From Adenophora triphylla var. japonica (lineage: Eukaryota > Streptophyta > Magnoliopsida > Asterales > Campanulaceae), in contig JAFEMH010007003.1 of assembly GCA_022495995.1 (NCBI GenBank), positions 41,587-105,586 of the forward strand: a DNA stretch of 64,000 nt. The letters run 5' to 3'. Made by a program: the position numbers and the translations under genes. This document shows positions 20,647 to 31,437 of this stretch, piece after piece. The stretch's first letter is position 1. Every line of letters starts with the position of its first letter. The notes under the pieces are model-generated. The model worked only from the letters and a program-made list of their open reading frames with translations. It made no database searches and was not told where the DNA came from.

Positions 20647-20824
20647 CCAAAGGACTATCGGGGAAAATCTCATCAGAATCCCTCAGAGTCCAGAGATGCT
20701 AACTATGTCAAGGTCCTCGAGCAGGCAGACCCTGAAGCAGTCAGATACATCAAGTTCAACTACCATTTCCGACATTTGGAAGCAGATTGGAAAGAAACAC
20801 TGAGCATCGCCATCATGCGGGCAC
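20647..20824 (+). pseudogene. Continuation of the element A polyprotein up to the F insertion
   Basis: In a shifted frame this encodes DANYVKVLEQADPEA and YIKFNYHFRHLEADWKET. Both match the minus-strand B sequence at about 46330-46400. The function is not recognised. It stops at 20824 where the Athila LTR begins. Confidence 0.65.
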
Positions 20825-21373
20825 TGATGAGTGAGTTTTACACTCATCCATTGACTACTTTATGAACTTATTATTTGCTTAATCCTTGAGTTTTGGGTGT
20901 GCTAATAGTTGTTTTAGTGTTTTTTTTAGTTTCAGTGGTTCAAGAGCATTTTGTGAATTAATCAAGGATCAAAAAGGCGATGGTGTAATTTTGGGGATGA
21001 ATCGAATGCTAAGTGAGATTAATCAACAGGCCAAGGACAGCAAAGCTAGCCGGCCTGGAGGAGTTCATGGGCCACGCAAGGAGTTGGGCCAATGCTGAAG
21101 GAGTTGGGCCAATGCAAGGGAAGGAACTGGCCACAACATTCTGTGCCTGTGGGCGGTCGCACAAGGAATTGTGGGCGGCCGCGCATGAGCATTTGTTTTG
21201 AAGCTAAATCTGACTGTTGTTGTGGGCGACCGCTTAGGATTCACCTGGGCGACCGCCCATGTGGTGATGTACGGACGGATCCAGGCGGATTGGAACGGAA
21301 GTGAGTTAATTGAGGCCTCTTAATTGGTGACTGTTGGTGGTTTCTTTACAGAAATTAATTTCCAGCTGTGGGT

Positions 21374-21382
21374 TATATATTA
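21374..21382 (+). promoter_or_regulatory. TATA-like box of LTR F
   Basis: TATATATTA lies downstream of the palindrome pairs and upstream of the hairpin series. It is the best promoter candidate in this LTR. Confidence 0.45.
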
Positions 21383-21652
21383 AGGAGGACAATTTACTAT
21401 TTTAGTTGTTATTGTTTTTTTTATGAACCTTTTCATTATCATTTTCCATAGCTTCTTCTTCTTCCAAATTTTCTTGGTGTTCTTGATTTCCATGGATAAC
21501 TAAACTCTTTGTTCTTGGAATTGAAGGTAACAATTTATGTTTTGAGTTTTATTTTTCATCTTTATCATTGTATTACTTGGGATTATCAAGTTGCTTTTAA
21601 TTGAATTTTAGAATATTTATCTTGATCACATATTTATTCTTGAATAATTTGG

Positions 21653-21867
21653 AATTTCAATTGTGAACCGCCAAATTCACAATTGAAATTAGACTTGACT
21701 TGTTAGTAACAATTCGTTGAATCCCCGCCAAAGGATTCATAAGAATTGTGGTTTTTCTTGTATTGTTCTTAAATTCTAAATGGGTTTCTAATTAATCTAT
21801 GAATGGGCCAAGGGAATAGATTAATTGGGAACACTTGATTGCAAATCACCCGCCGAAGTGTCCCAAT
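21653..21867 (+). other. Series of four hairpins in the LTR F leader
   Basis: Hairpin a has a 15-bp perfect stem (21653-21667 with 21676-21690) and loop CCGCCAAA. Hairpin b has stems ACAATTC/GAATTGT and GAATCC/GGATTC (21709-21749) and the same loop CCGCCAAA. Hairpin c has an 11-bp stem (21790-21800 with 21816-21826). Hairpin d has a 12-bp stem with one bulge (21824-21836 with 21856-21867) and CCCGCCG at the loop edge. All recur in the 3' LTR. Confidence 0.7.
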
Positions 21868-22188
21868 CATAATTTTGTAAGAACAAAACCCCAAGTATTC
21901 TTTGATTGATGAACAGTGAAACTTGAGCATAATTGTGAAGCCAATTCCGGGAATTTTACCTCAATATTGAATCTTCATTTTATAACAATTCTAATTAATT
22001 TTGCTTAAGCTTTATTTTGTTCGAAACCAACAAATTCTATCACTTTATAAAATCTTTTTCATAGCAATAATTTTATACACTTTAAATTCGTAGTCTCGGT
22101 GGTTCGACCCTACTTACCCTATCTACAAATCAATTGTAGGTAGTTTGAGTTGGAAATTTCTTTTGACGTTTCGACACTCGTCAAAATT

Positions 22189-22206
22189 TGGCGCCGTTGC
22201 CGGGGA
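22189..22206 (+). promoter_or_regulatory. Primer-binding site of element F, tRNA-Asp
   Basis: TGGCGCCGTTGCCGGGGA is the perfect tRNA-Asp-complementary site of Athila elements. It lies five bases after the LTR. Confidence 0.88.
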
Positions 22207-22303
22207 CTCGTTAAATTTAAAGTTGATTTAATTATTTGCTATTGTGAATAGTCTTTTGTATATATATTTTTTGTTTTGTTTTAACTTGGTGTTGCAGATT
22301 TGA

Positions 22304-23536
22304 ATGTTTGGTTGTAGGTCGCTACAACCAGATTTGTTACCAATTGATCACAACATTCATCGCATCAACAAGAGAAAGCACCCGGAACCAAGTGATACAG
22401 AAAGTGAGTCGGTTTATTCTGAACAGTCCGAGACTTCCGATTCTGAAGAAGAAGTTAAAATGGCGGAACCACAAATGATGGGTGATTTTGCCCGTCCTGT
22501 AATTTAACCATCACCATCGTGCATCGTGCTCCCACAAGCAGCAAGGAGTTATGAGCTGAAGAACCTTCATTTCAACATGCTCCCTTCATTCCATGGGATG
22601 GCATCGGAAGACCCAATTACTTTTATGAGAGAATTCTATAGCACAGTGCAAGGTTTTCCATTGGGGCAACTAACCGAAGAGCAATTGAGAATGAGGTGCT
22701 TTGCTTATACACTGAAAGATGCTGCCAAGACATGGTTTATGGCACTTGCTCCTGCCTCTCTAAACACTTGGATGGATGTTTACAACAAGTTCATGGCAAA
22801 GTTCTACTCTCATCAAAAGACATCCGATTTGAGGTCCAAGATAATGTCTTTCAATCAAGAGCCATGTGAAGCTTTTCATGAAGCTTGGGATAGATTCAAG
22901 ATGTTGTTGGTCCAATGTCCTCATCACGGGTTTCCTTTAGCCCTCTTAAATCAAGCTTTCTATGATGGGTTGACTCAACAAGGTCAAGCACAAGTGGATA
23001 ATGCAGCAGGAGGTGCTATGGGTGAGAAAACCGTGGATGAAACGAAAGCCTTATATGAGAGACTTGGCATGAATTCACAGCAGAAAAGTGTGAGAGGAGG
23101 AAGAAAAGGTGTCTATGAAGTTGAGTCCAATGATGTGTTAGCACAACAAGTTTCAGCATTGACTACACAAATGAAGAACTTCATGGGGATGATGACGGCT
23201 CAAAACCAAGGTCAAAATCAAGGTCGAAGTCAAGGAGAGGGAAGTTCGGGCACGAGTTGTGTAATTTGTAATTTGAATACCCATGATATTATGGGGTGCC
23301 CATTGCGAGATCAATTTCCGGAATTCCTTGAGCAAGCCAATGCAATGAATGCCTTCCAACCAAGAGTGCGGAATGATCCGTTTTCCAATTCTTACAATCC
23401 GGGTTGGAGGTATCATCCCAATTTCTCATGGGGTGGAAATCAAGGACAAAGTCAGTTTCAGCAACAGTATCAACCACAACCACGCCTACAAAGAACAAGG
23501 GCCTGCAAGGCCAAGTGTAGAGGAAACATTGCATAA
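22304..23536 (+). pseudogene. Athila-type gag of element F
   Basis: This encoded the capsid precursor. The frame from 22304 has an acidic N-terminus, one TAA at 22505-22507, then the capsid core (LPSFHGMASEDPITFMREFY, FAYTLKDAAKTWF, AFHEAWDRFKMLL), a coiled-coil-prone stretch, and a zinc knuckle CVICNLNTHDIMGC (C-X2-C-X4-H-X4-C, about 23261-23302). A Gln-rich tail follows. The frame ends at 23536. Comparison with the overlapping pol frame indicates a shift near 23485-23495, after which the protein continues as AYKEQGPARPSVEETLHKF in the other frame. The gag and pol parts were therefore probably one continuous frame originally. Confidence 0.88.
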
Positions 23537-26393
23537 GTTTATCCAGGCCTCGCAACAGAATCAAATGGTCATGGACCAAAGGATGGGGAACCAAGAAGCT
23601 TCCATGAAAAAGATTGAAAATCAGATTGGTCAAATTGCCGAGGCACTCAAAAAGCACAATCCGGGTACACTACCAAGTCAACCGGAACAAGCAAAGGCCG
23701 TCACCCTGAGGAGTGGTAAGACTCTTCAGGAGGTACACTCTTCTCCTTCTCCTTTAGATGATAATAATTTGCATGAGAATGAAGTTGTGGCCGAGGAACG
23801 AGTTGAAGTGACTTTCGATGAGAAGCTTCCAACTCCTCCCCTTAAGCCATATGTGCCTCCTGTTCCTTTCCCTGGTAGATTGGTTAAGCATAAGGTCGAA
23901 ACACAATTTAAAGAATTGTATGACATGCTTTCTAAGGTGAATGTAAATTTACCTTTGCTCAATGTGATTAAGAATATTCCTTCATATGCTAAATTTTTCA
24001 AGGAATTGAGCACAAATAAAAGAAAGTATGCTCCGAATGAAAAAATTGTGGTTTCAGACCAAGTTAGTGTTGTTTTTGAAAAAGATTTGCCTCCTAAGCT
24101 TAAAGACCCCGATAGTTTTAATGTTATGATTTCTTTGGGGGATTCTAAGAAAGTGAGGGCAATGTTAGATTTAGGAGCTAGCATTAACTTGATGCCATAT
24201 TCTTTGTTTGTTGAGCTTGGGTTGGGTGAACTAAAACCTACTACTATGACCTTGCAACTTGCAGACCGTTCGGTCAAATATCCCAAGGGAGTAGTAGAAG
24301 ATGTTTTAGTTCAAATTGATAAATTAATTATCCCGGTTGATTTTGTGGTTCTTGATATGGAGAGAGAGGCTAGTGGTGTGAATGATGTCCCTATTTTGTT
24401 GGGACGACCTTTTATGGCTACCGCAAATGCTATAATTAATGTGAAAGATGGAAGTTTGTCCTTGACTGTCATGGATGAAATTGTTAACTTTTCCATCTTT
24501 GATTCCATGAAAAAGCCATATGAGGTCAATGAATGCCTTTTTTGTGATATTGCTGAAAATTCTTTGTTAATTGAGCCTGATGTTGAGAGTTCTCTTGTAT
24601 CTGAGTTTGTGGATGAGTTAGTAATGGAAGGTGTTTTTGATAAAAATGAGGCGAGGGCCATTCTTGCTGAGATGGATGTTATGGAGGAAATTACTGAAAA
24701 GGTTCCTTTGGAATCTTTAGGTAATTTTAATCCTAAGCATTTACCATCTATTGTCTCTCCTCCCGAGTTAGATCTTAAACAACTTCCATCTAGCTTAAAG
24801 TATGCTTTTCTTGGTGCAAATGATTCTTTGCCTGTTATTATTGCTTCGGACTTAACAGAATTGCAGGAAAGAAGGTTGTTGGATGTGTTAAAGCGACATA
24901 AGTCCGCACTTGGTTGGAGAATTACTGACATAAAGGGAATTAGTCCAACCATGTGTATGCATAAAATCCATATGGAAGAGGATGCCAAGCCAGTTTGGCA
25001 GAATCAAAGAAGGATGAATCCTCATATGCTTGAGGCGGTAAGAAAAGAAGTCCTGAAACTGTTGGATGCAGGTATTATCTATCCGATCTCTGATAGTAAG
25101 TGGGTAAGTCCTGTTCATGTTGTTGCTAAAAAGTCTGGAATTACTGTTGTTAAGAATGAGGATAATGAGCTTTTGCCTACTAGAATGGTCACTGGTCAAC
25201 GCATGGTTATCGATTACCGAAAACTTAATGCTGCGACTAGAAAGGATCACTTTCCTTTGCCATTTATTGACCAAATTCTAGAGAGGCTAGCTGGTCAGGA
25301 ATATTATTGTTTCTTAGATGGTTTTTCAGGATATAATCAGATTCCCATTGCTCCGAAAGATCAGGAAAAGACCACATTCACATGCCCTTTCGGAACATTT
25401 GCATATCGGAGGATGCCCTTCGGTTTATGCAATGCTCCTGCTACATTCCAAAGGTGCATGATGTCGATCTTTTCTGAGATGATTGGCAGGTTTGTTGAGG
25501 TATTTATGGACGATTTTTCGTTGTATGGTGATTCGTTTGATGCATGCTTAAATAATTTGACTTTGGTTCTTAAAAGATGTTGTGATGCCAATTTAACTTT
25601 AAGTTGGGAAAAGAGTCATTTTATGGTTAAGCATGGAATTGTGTTAGGTCATGTGGTGTCAAGAAAAGGGATTGAAGTTGACAAGGCAAAAATTGAAATA
25701 ATATATAAATTGCCTCCGCCAACAAATGTTAAAGGAATTCGTAGCTTTCTTGGTCATGCGAGTTTTTATCGGCGTTTTATAAAAGATTTTTCGAAAATTT
25801 GTAAGCCGTTAACAAACTTGCTTGCTAAAGAGACGGAATTTGTTTTTGACCAAGAATGTCTCAATTCTTTTAATTTGTTGAAGGAAAAATTGACTTCAGC
25901 CCCTATTCTTGTGGGTCCGGATTGGACTCAACCGTTTGAGATAATGTGTGATGCATCCGATTTTGCGGTGGGTGCAGTTTTGGGTCAGAAAATTGATAAG
26001 AAGTCACATGTGATCCAATATGCAAGTAGAATGTTAAATGATGCTCAATTGAATTATACTACAACCGAGAAGGAATTCTTGGCTGTGGTATTTGCTTTAG
26101 AAAAATTCCATTCTTACTTGCTAGGATCTAAGGTGATTGTTTATTCGGACCATGCTGCATTGCGTTATTTGCTTTCTAAACAAGATGCTAAACCCCGATT
26201 GTTAAGATGGATGTTGCTTTTACAAGAATTTGATATTTCCATCAAAGACAAAAAGGGTTGTGAAAATGTTGTGGCGGATCACTTGTCTAGACTTGAAAAG
26301 GGGTGTGTGAGTGAAATTCCTTTGAATGAAAATTTTCCTGATGAGCAGTTGATGGTTGAAAGGATAGTGAGCCTTGGTATGCCGACATTGTAA
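23490..26393 (+). pseudogene. Athila-type protease-RT-RNase H of element F
   Basis: The open frame covers 23349-26393; its true beginning is the gag frame across the shift near 23490. The retropepsin has MLDLGASINLMPY (about 24160) and ILLGRPFMAT (about 24392). Reverse transcriptase spans about 24940-25700, with the FLDGFSGYNQI block (about 25313) and catalytic FMDDF (about 25503). RNase H begins CDASDFAVGAVLG (about 25948), continues through YTTTEKEFLAVVFAL and ends near VVADHLSRLEKG (about 26270-26300). The frame is open for about 970 residues, so RT and RNase H look potentially functional. A second shift near 26365 puts the integrase in another frame, and the old frame stops at 26391. Confidence 0.92.
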
Positions 26394-27655
26394 ATTTTTT
26401 GGCTACGGGGGTTCTAAATCCAGATTTTTCGAGTCAAGAAAAGAAAAGATTTTTGTCAATGGTTAAGCAATATTATTGGGATGACCCATATTTGTTTAAA
26501 CATGGTCCCGATATGGTTATTCGTAGATGCATTCATGAAAATGAGCAACAAAATGTTCTTTCTTTTTGTCATGAATTGCATTGTGGAGGTCATTTTAGTG
26601 GTAAGAAAACCGCTCAAAAAGTGTTGCAATCCGGTTTCTTTTGGCCTAGTCTTTTTAAAGATGCATACATTTTCAGTAAAAGTTGTGACAGGTGCCAAAG
26701 AACCGGTAACATTGGTAAGCAAAATGAAATGCCTCTTACGAGTAACTTGGTTGTGGATTTGTTTGATGTATGGGGCATAGATTTTATGGGTCCTTTTGTT
26801 GTTTCATGTGGTTTTGAGTACATTTTAGTATCGGTGGATTATGTGTCAAAGTGGGTGGAAGCAATTCCTACCCGAACTAACGATGCTAATGTTGTTGTTA
26901 AGTTTGTCAAGGATGTGATTTTCAGCAGGTTTGGCGTTCCTAGGGCGATTATAAGTGATGGTGGTTCTCACTTTTGCAACAAAATCTTTGGAGCACTCAT
27001 GAAGAAGTATGGGGTGAATCACAAGGTTGCAACCGCGTATCATCCCCAAACTTCAGGGCAAGTGGAAGTGAGTAACAAGCAAATCAAGGCAATTCTTGAG
27101 AAGACGGTGAAGCCAAACATGAAGGATTGGGCCTTACGGTTGAATGATGCATTGTGGGCGTACCGCACCGCCTACAAAACTCCGATTGGAATGAGTCCAT
27201 CCCGGCTAGTCTTTGGGAAAGCTTGTCATTTGCCGGTGGAGTTAGAGCACAAAGCATTTTGGGCGATCAAGGAGTTGAATATGGATTTGAAACTAGCCGG
27301 TGAACAAAGGTTACTTCATTTAAATGAGCTTGAGGAACATCGGTTGGAAGCCTATGAGAACTCACGGTTGTACAAGGAGAGAACCAAAATGTACCATGAC
27401 CGGAAAATTGTGCACAAGGAACTCATTCCGGGAAGCAAGGTGTTACTGTTCAATTCAAGGTTGAAGCTTTTCCCGGGAAAGTTGCGTTCGCGTTGGAGTG
27501 GTCCGTTTGAGGTCGTGAATGTGTATTCTCATGGAGCGGTGGAGCTAATGAATTTGGTTACCAAGAACAAGTTCAAGGTGAATGGACAACGGGTGAAGCC
27601 GTATTTTGATGGAGTTTCAAGGGATGTTGAATGGGTCGAGTTGAAGGATCCGTAA
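26366..27655 (+). CDS. Athila-type integrase of element F (separated from RT by a frame shift)
   Basis: This inserts element DNA into the genome. The frame is open from before 26399 to TAA 27653. It has the zinc-binding HHCC region ([13 protein letters not shown] then CDRCQ, about 26578-26700), the catalytic DDE core (DFMGPF about 26777, SDGGSHFC about 26954, and the E in [10 protein letters not shown] about 27055), and the C-terminal GPF module ([10 protein letters not shown], about 27487-27515). The core is undamaged by eye. No independent start is evident because it belongs to the polyprotein and was shifted out of frame near 26365. It is followed at once by a conserved hairpin. Confidence 0.88.
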   Translation, partial: SEPWYADIVNFLATGVLNPDFSSQEKKRFLSMVKQYYWDDPYLFKHGPDMVIRRCIHENEQQNVLSFCHELHCGGHFSGKKTAQKVLQSGFFWPSLFKDAYIFSKSCDRCQRTGNIGKQNEMPLTSNLVVDLFDVWGIDFMGPFVVSCGFEYILVSVDYVSKWVEAIPTRTNDANVVVKFVKDVIFSRFGVPRAIISDGGSHFCNKIFGALMKKYGVNHKVATAYHPQTSGQVEVSNKQIKAILEKTVKPNMKDWALRLNDALWAYRTAYKTPIGMSPSRLVFGKACHLPVELEHKAFWAIKELNMDLKLAGEQRLLHLNELEEHRLEAYENSRLYKERTKMYHDRKIVHKELIPGSKVLLFNSRLKLFPGKLRSRWSGPFEVVNVYSHGAVELMNLVTKNKFKVNGQRVKPYFDGVSRDVEWVELKDP

Positions 27656-28838
27656 TCATTGAAAAGGTCATTCCGTCGAGCTAACGACGTTAAACAAAAG
27701 CGCTACTTGGGAGGCAACCCAAGGTAAGTAGTTAAATTAGTAGTGCCCTTAAAGTTAATTTTTCCTTTGTTTTCATCACTTTGAGGACAAAGTAATCATT
27801 AAGTTTGGGGGTGTAGAGTTCTTAGTTTTCATTGCATTGTTTTCTTTTCATTGTAGAAAAAAAAATTTGTTTCTCTTGCATTTTGGGAGCGTGTCGAACT
27901 ACGGTGACCTGAGCCTATTCTTGTTGGGTAGTCCGCCCACATTAATGGGGACGTAGGCAGCGAAAGTGTGGTCAAAATATGGGTCGAATTTTAATGTATC
28001 AATAGATATTATGCTTGGTGTTTGCTTTCGTGGTGATGTGCAGATTATGAGCCAACCAGAAATCTCACTGTGCTGTTGGGCGACCGCCTATGGTCATTTG
28101 GGCGACCGCCCATGATTAATTGGAAAAAATGTGAAGCTGCTGTAAGGGTGAGCGGCCGCCCAAGAGAGGGTGAGCGACCGCCCAAGTTTGAATTGAAATG
28201 AGGACCAAATTGCTGTTAAGGTGAGCGGCCGCCCAGGTTTATGTAAGCGACCGCCCATGTTGAAATTTCAAAATTGAATCAAACTTCTGGACATGTGAGC
28301 GGCCGCCCAGGAGGGGGTGAGCGACCGCCCATCTTGAAATCTGGCGTTACATTTTGGAAGCCCTAAATAGTGCCGCCTCCTTTTTTCTTTCTTACTCTTC
28401 AATTTCTCAAGCACTCCTCTTTCTCTCTCTATAAGACCCGGCCCTCTCTCCTCTTCTCTCTAAAAATTCTTCTTCCAAACACCCAAAGCCTCCATCATTT
28501 CTTCATAAATTGCTATCCCCTACCATACTTAACCCCCCTAAGCCAAGATTAAACCCAATTTCACCATTGTTGGCCAAGAATTTGGAAGACATTTTTGAAT
28601 GGTTTGTGCAAAGGAGTTCAAGGTTATAAAGGTTGAATTTTGAAGCCCAAAGGTGAAAGCTTAGTGTGGGAATCAGTGTTCGAGGTGTGAGGTTTCTTTC
28701 TCCGTTCATCTTCATCTATTCCGGCGGATTTCCGGCGAACTCCGGTGAATTTTCCGGTGAACTTTCCGGCAAGTAAGATTTCTCCCTCCTTCTTTAGTGC
28801 TCTCTCTATGGAAGTATTTGTGGGTGGTTAAGTCAACA
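27656..28838 (+). other. Non-coding spacer between integrase and env-like ORF of element F
   Basis: There is no gene. It holds, in order, a hairpin CTTGGG-AGGCAA-CCCAAG (27706-27723), a polypurine-like copy AAGTTTGGGGGTGTAG (27801-27816), a stem-loop with CTACG/CGTAG arms (27899-27956), eight CG-rich palindromes (28078-28330) and a pyrimidine-rich stretch with TATAAG (about 28375-28480). Confidence 0.6.
28078..28330 (+). repeat. Array of CG-rich palindromes GGGCGACCGCCC and variants
   Basis: There are eight copies of GCGACCGCCC or GCGGCCGCCC, near 28078, 28100, 28152, 28173, 28225, 28247, 28299 and 28321. The last six form three pairs at a spacing of about 73 bp. Similar words occur in the F LTRs (21151-21258). 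Confidence 0.75.
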
Positions 28839-30146
28839 ATGTCTAGGCAAAAGAATGTCCCGATCCCGGATGTTGATTTTGATGAAACTAAGTTTGTGGG
28901 AAGTAAAGCCAAGGTATTTTTTGATAAATACGAAAACAAAGGTTTCTCAATTGAAAATGAGTTTAAGCCGGAAGAGCTTGGGTTAGATGACATTTTTGAA
29001 AGGTACGGTTGGGGAAACTTGGCGAGCCGACCGGCTAATAAGGGTTGGTCAGTGTTAGTCAAGGAGTTTTATGCAAATTCCTATGAGAAAGGGGAGGGTA
29101 GGAAGTGCTCAAAAGTGAGAGGAAAGAATGTGTGGTATAATGGGGAAGATATTAACAGTTATTATGGGATGGTGCCGCCTGGGTTTGAGGATGATGCGTG
29201 TGATTATTACTCCAATGCGAGGATCATGGAAAGAGATGTGGCGGCGAATCTTGATAGATTAGCCCCAAATTTCGTGAATATTGATTTGGCTTTGTTGAGG
29301 AATGGGAATGTGATGAAGGCAAGGAATTTGGATTTGAGGATGCGTGCTTTGCACAGATTTATTTGTGAGCGTATCATGCCCACTTCCCATTACAATGATG
29401 TGCATTAGAGGAGAGCGCTGTTGATGAATGTGGTGTTGACCGGTCAATGTTTCAATACGGGACTGGTAATGTCCATGGAGATAGTGAACACGTATAAGAC
29501 AATTGGGCGGTGCAACTTTAATTTTCCACTGTTAATCTCGGGGTTGATTGAGAGGGCTGGAGTGAATTTTACGCGTCCACGTATTGCGAGGGACATTACA
29601 TCAACGGGGACATCTGTGAGTAAGAGGTCCCTCACAGTAAAGGGACATGTCCAGCTGCAGCAGGGAGAGGGTTCTTCGAGAGGTGTTAGAGAGAGAGGAG
29701 TAGATGAGGATATGGAGGAACAGCAATTCACTCCGACTGAGGCTGCGTATTATATGGCGGGCCATGTGGATGCGTTGTTGGCTGAGATTGGGCAGCTGCG
29801 TGGGCAGTATGGTTTGATGGATCAACGTTTAGCGGGAATGGAAGAGAATCAGAGGCAACTACAGTCTCTGGTTACGGAGGATTTTTATGCTACGAGTATG
29901 TGGAGGCAGCGTATGGAGGACGCACAGACGGAGATGTTTCAAGAAATTAGGGACAGGCTTCCTCTACCTCCGCCGCCTCAGCATATTCCATATCAGCCGC
30001 CTCTATATCTTGATCCAGAACAGTTGAGGGGATGGACCTCTTGGCAGGCGCAGGAGCAGCAAGATCAACAGCAGCAGCAGCAGCATCACAGCACGGGATC
30101 GAGCGGTAGTGGCTCGGTTGGTCCGTGGGACCAATTTTGGAGGTGA
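28839..30146 (+). pseudogene. Athila env-like ORF, one nonsense codon
   Basis: This is the third ORF of Athila elements, called env-like; its function is unproven. The start is ATG 28839 (MSRQKNVPIPDVDF), chosen because the sequence upstream is leader-like. The N-terminal half has the plant-transposon-protein core: KGWSVLVKEFYANSYEKG, a VRGKNVWYNGEDINSYYG segment, and MRALHRFICERIMPTSHYND. TAG at 29406-29408 is the only stop; the same frame resumes and ends at TGA 30144-30146. The C-terminal part has a coiled-coil-prone region (about 29740-29940) and a Pro/Gln-rich tail. I see no convincing signal peptide or transmembrane helix, so an envelope role cannot be supported from this sequence. Confidence 0.8.
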
Positions 30147-31437
30147 TTTTTGGTTGGAGGTACCCCTATTCCTTACTTTATTTTGTTGCATTAGGGACAA
30201 TTCATGATTTAAGTTTGGGGGTGTGGGGTACTTGATTGATTGTTTGATTCACCATGTTAGTTAGGATTTACTGCTTTAGTAGTTAGGATTTAAAAAAAAA
30301 AATGATGAAAAATGAAAGAAAAAATTTCTTGGAAAAGATAATTAGCTATGTCTTTAACATTTTTGATGTTCCCCTTAATTGCATGTGATTTGTTGTGACC
30401 GCTAATGAGGATAATTGGGTTTGATAATTGTATATGCAAGTGTTGGTATATTTTTCGATTAATTGTGGTACATTACTTAAGAGTTATGATTGTGTCCTGA
30501 ATCTCTTAGTTGTAATTATTCTTGAAAATATTCTCTTTGTTGGTAATTTTGATCCATTTTTTATAAAGTTTATAGTACACCATCATCTTTAAAGTTAATG
30601 AGTTTGTTTATCAATTAGCAACATTAGGCAAGTCATAAGATGAGTATTCCTTTGATGTGAATAGAATTTGACCCCCCCTTGTTGTCTTGAAAAAGAAAAA
30701 AAAAGAAAAAAAATGGAAGGGGAATGAGAGCAATGACAATTCAAATGATACTCGGTGATACCTCCAGACGTGTTGATTAATTGGTTAGGGATTATTCTAG
30801 CTTAACCAGCTTTCTGGGTATGCAGTAGTGTTATGGAGGAAGAGCTTTACCGCCGTGATGGTCCATACCAATCTCGATACCGAAGTGGCTAACTCTCAAA
30901 ACCTTTAAATAAATCTCTACCTAGTATTAGGGGCATGGAGTTCGCTGCTACAGTGTTCCCTACTTGAACGGTAGAAGATTTTAAAATGTGCTTAAAGAAT
31001 CAAGTTTGGGGGGGGGGGATGTAAGCGGTTCATGGGAATATTCATGCTTGGTGTTAAAAAAAAAGTGTTGTTGTTTGATAAATAAAGTCAATAAAATAAA
31101 AGATGGTTGGTGTACTTAGCTTTATAAACATGGATCTTGGTTGTGAGTAAAGAGAGAGATGTTAGTGCATAAAGAGATTTATGGTGTAATTATAATGGTT
31201 AAGTAAGATACTACAATTAATGGAAAATATATTGATACTTGCATAGTGGAAGATATTATCCTGCGGTTGATTGTAATGTGTGATTTGTGCAATTGTGGAA
31301 CATTCAAGAATGTGGGACATAGTTGATTATTTGGTAGAGTAATTGTTTTTAGTTTTGTGTCGAGTTAGTTTTATAATGTTTATAGTTTATTTTGGTGTTT
31401 GCTCGAGGACTAGCAAATGTTTAAGTTTGGGGGTATT
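30147..31437 (+). other. 3' untranslated region of element F with repeated polypurine tracts
   Basis: No gene is seen; the DNA is AT-rich. Polypurine-like copies lie at 30211-30229 and 31002-31020 (a long G run). The functional tract TTAAGTTTGGGGGTATT (31421-31437) abuts the 3' LTR. Confidence 0.6.
31421..31437 (+). promoter_or_regulatory. Polypurine tract of element F
   Basis: TTAAGTTTGGGGGTATT lies directly before the LTR start TGATGAGTGAG. It is preceded by a GAGGAC word, as are the related copies upstream. Confidence 0.8.

Larger units (their letters stand above)
20825..22183 (+). repeat. 5' LTR of element F
   Basis: It begins TGATGAGTGAG and ends CACTCGTCA. It carries CG-rich palindromes (21151-21258), a TATA-like TATATATTA (21374-21382) and a series of hairpins in the presumed leader (21653-21867). 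The closely matching copy is 31438-32784. Confidence 0.9.

Noticed and set aside
20820..20824. Target-site duplication for element F
   Set aside because: GGCAC precedes the 5' LTR but is not found after the 3' LTR, whose end is deleted.
22189..22206. tRNA gene fragment
   Set aside because: The 18 bases match only the tRNA-Asp 3' end in complement and follow an LTR, so this is a primer-binding site.
28839..30146. True viral envelope gene
   Set aside because: No signal peptide, cleavage site or transmembrane segment is visible; only the env-like label by position and plant-transposon domain is supported.
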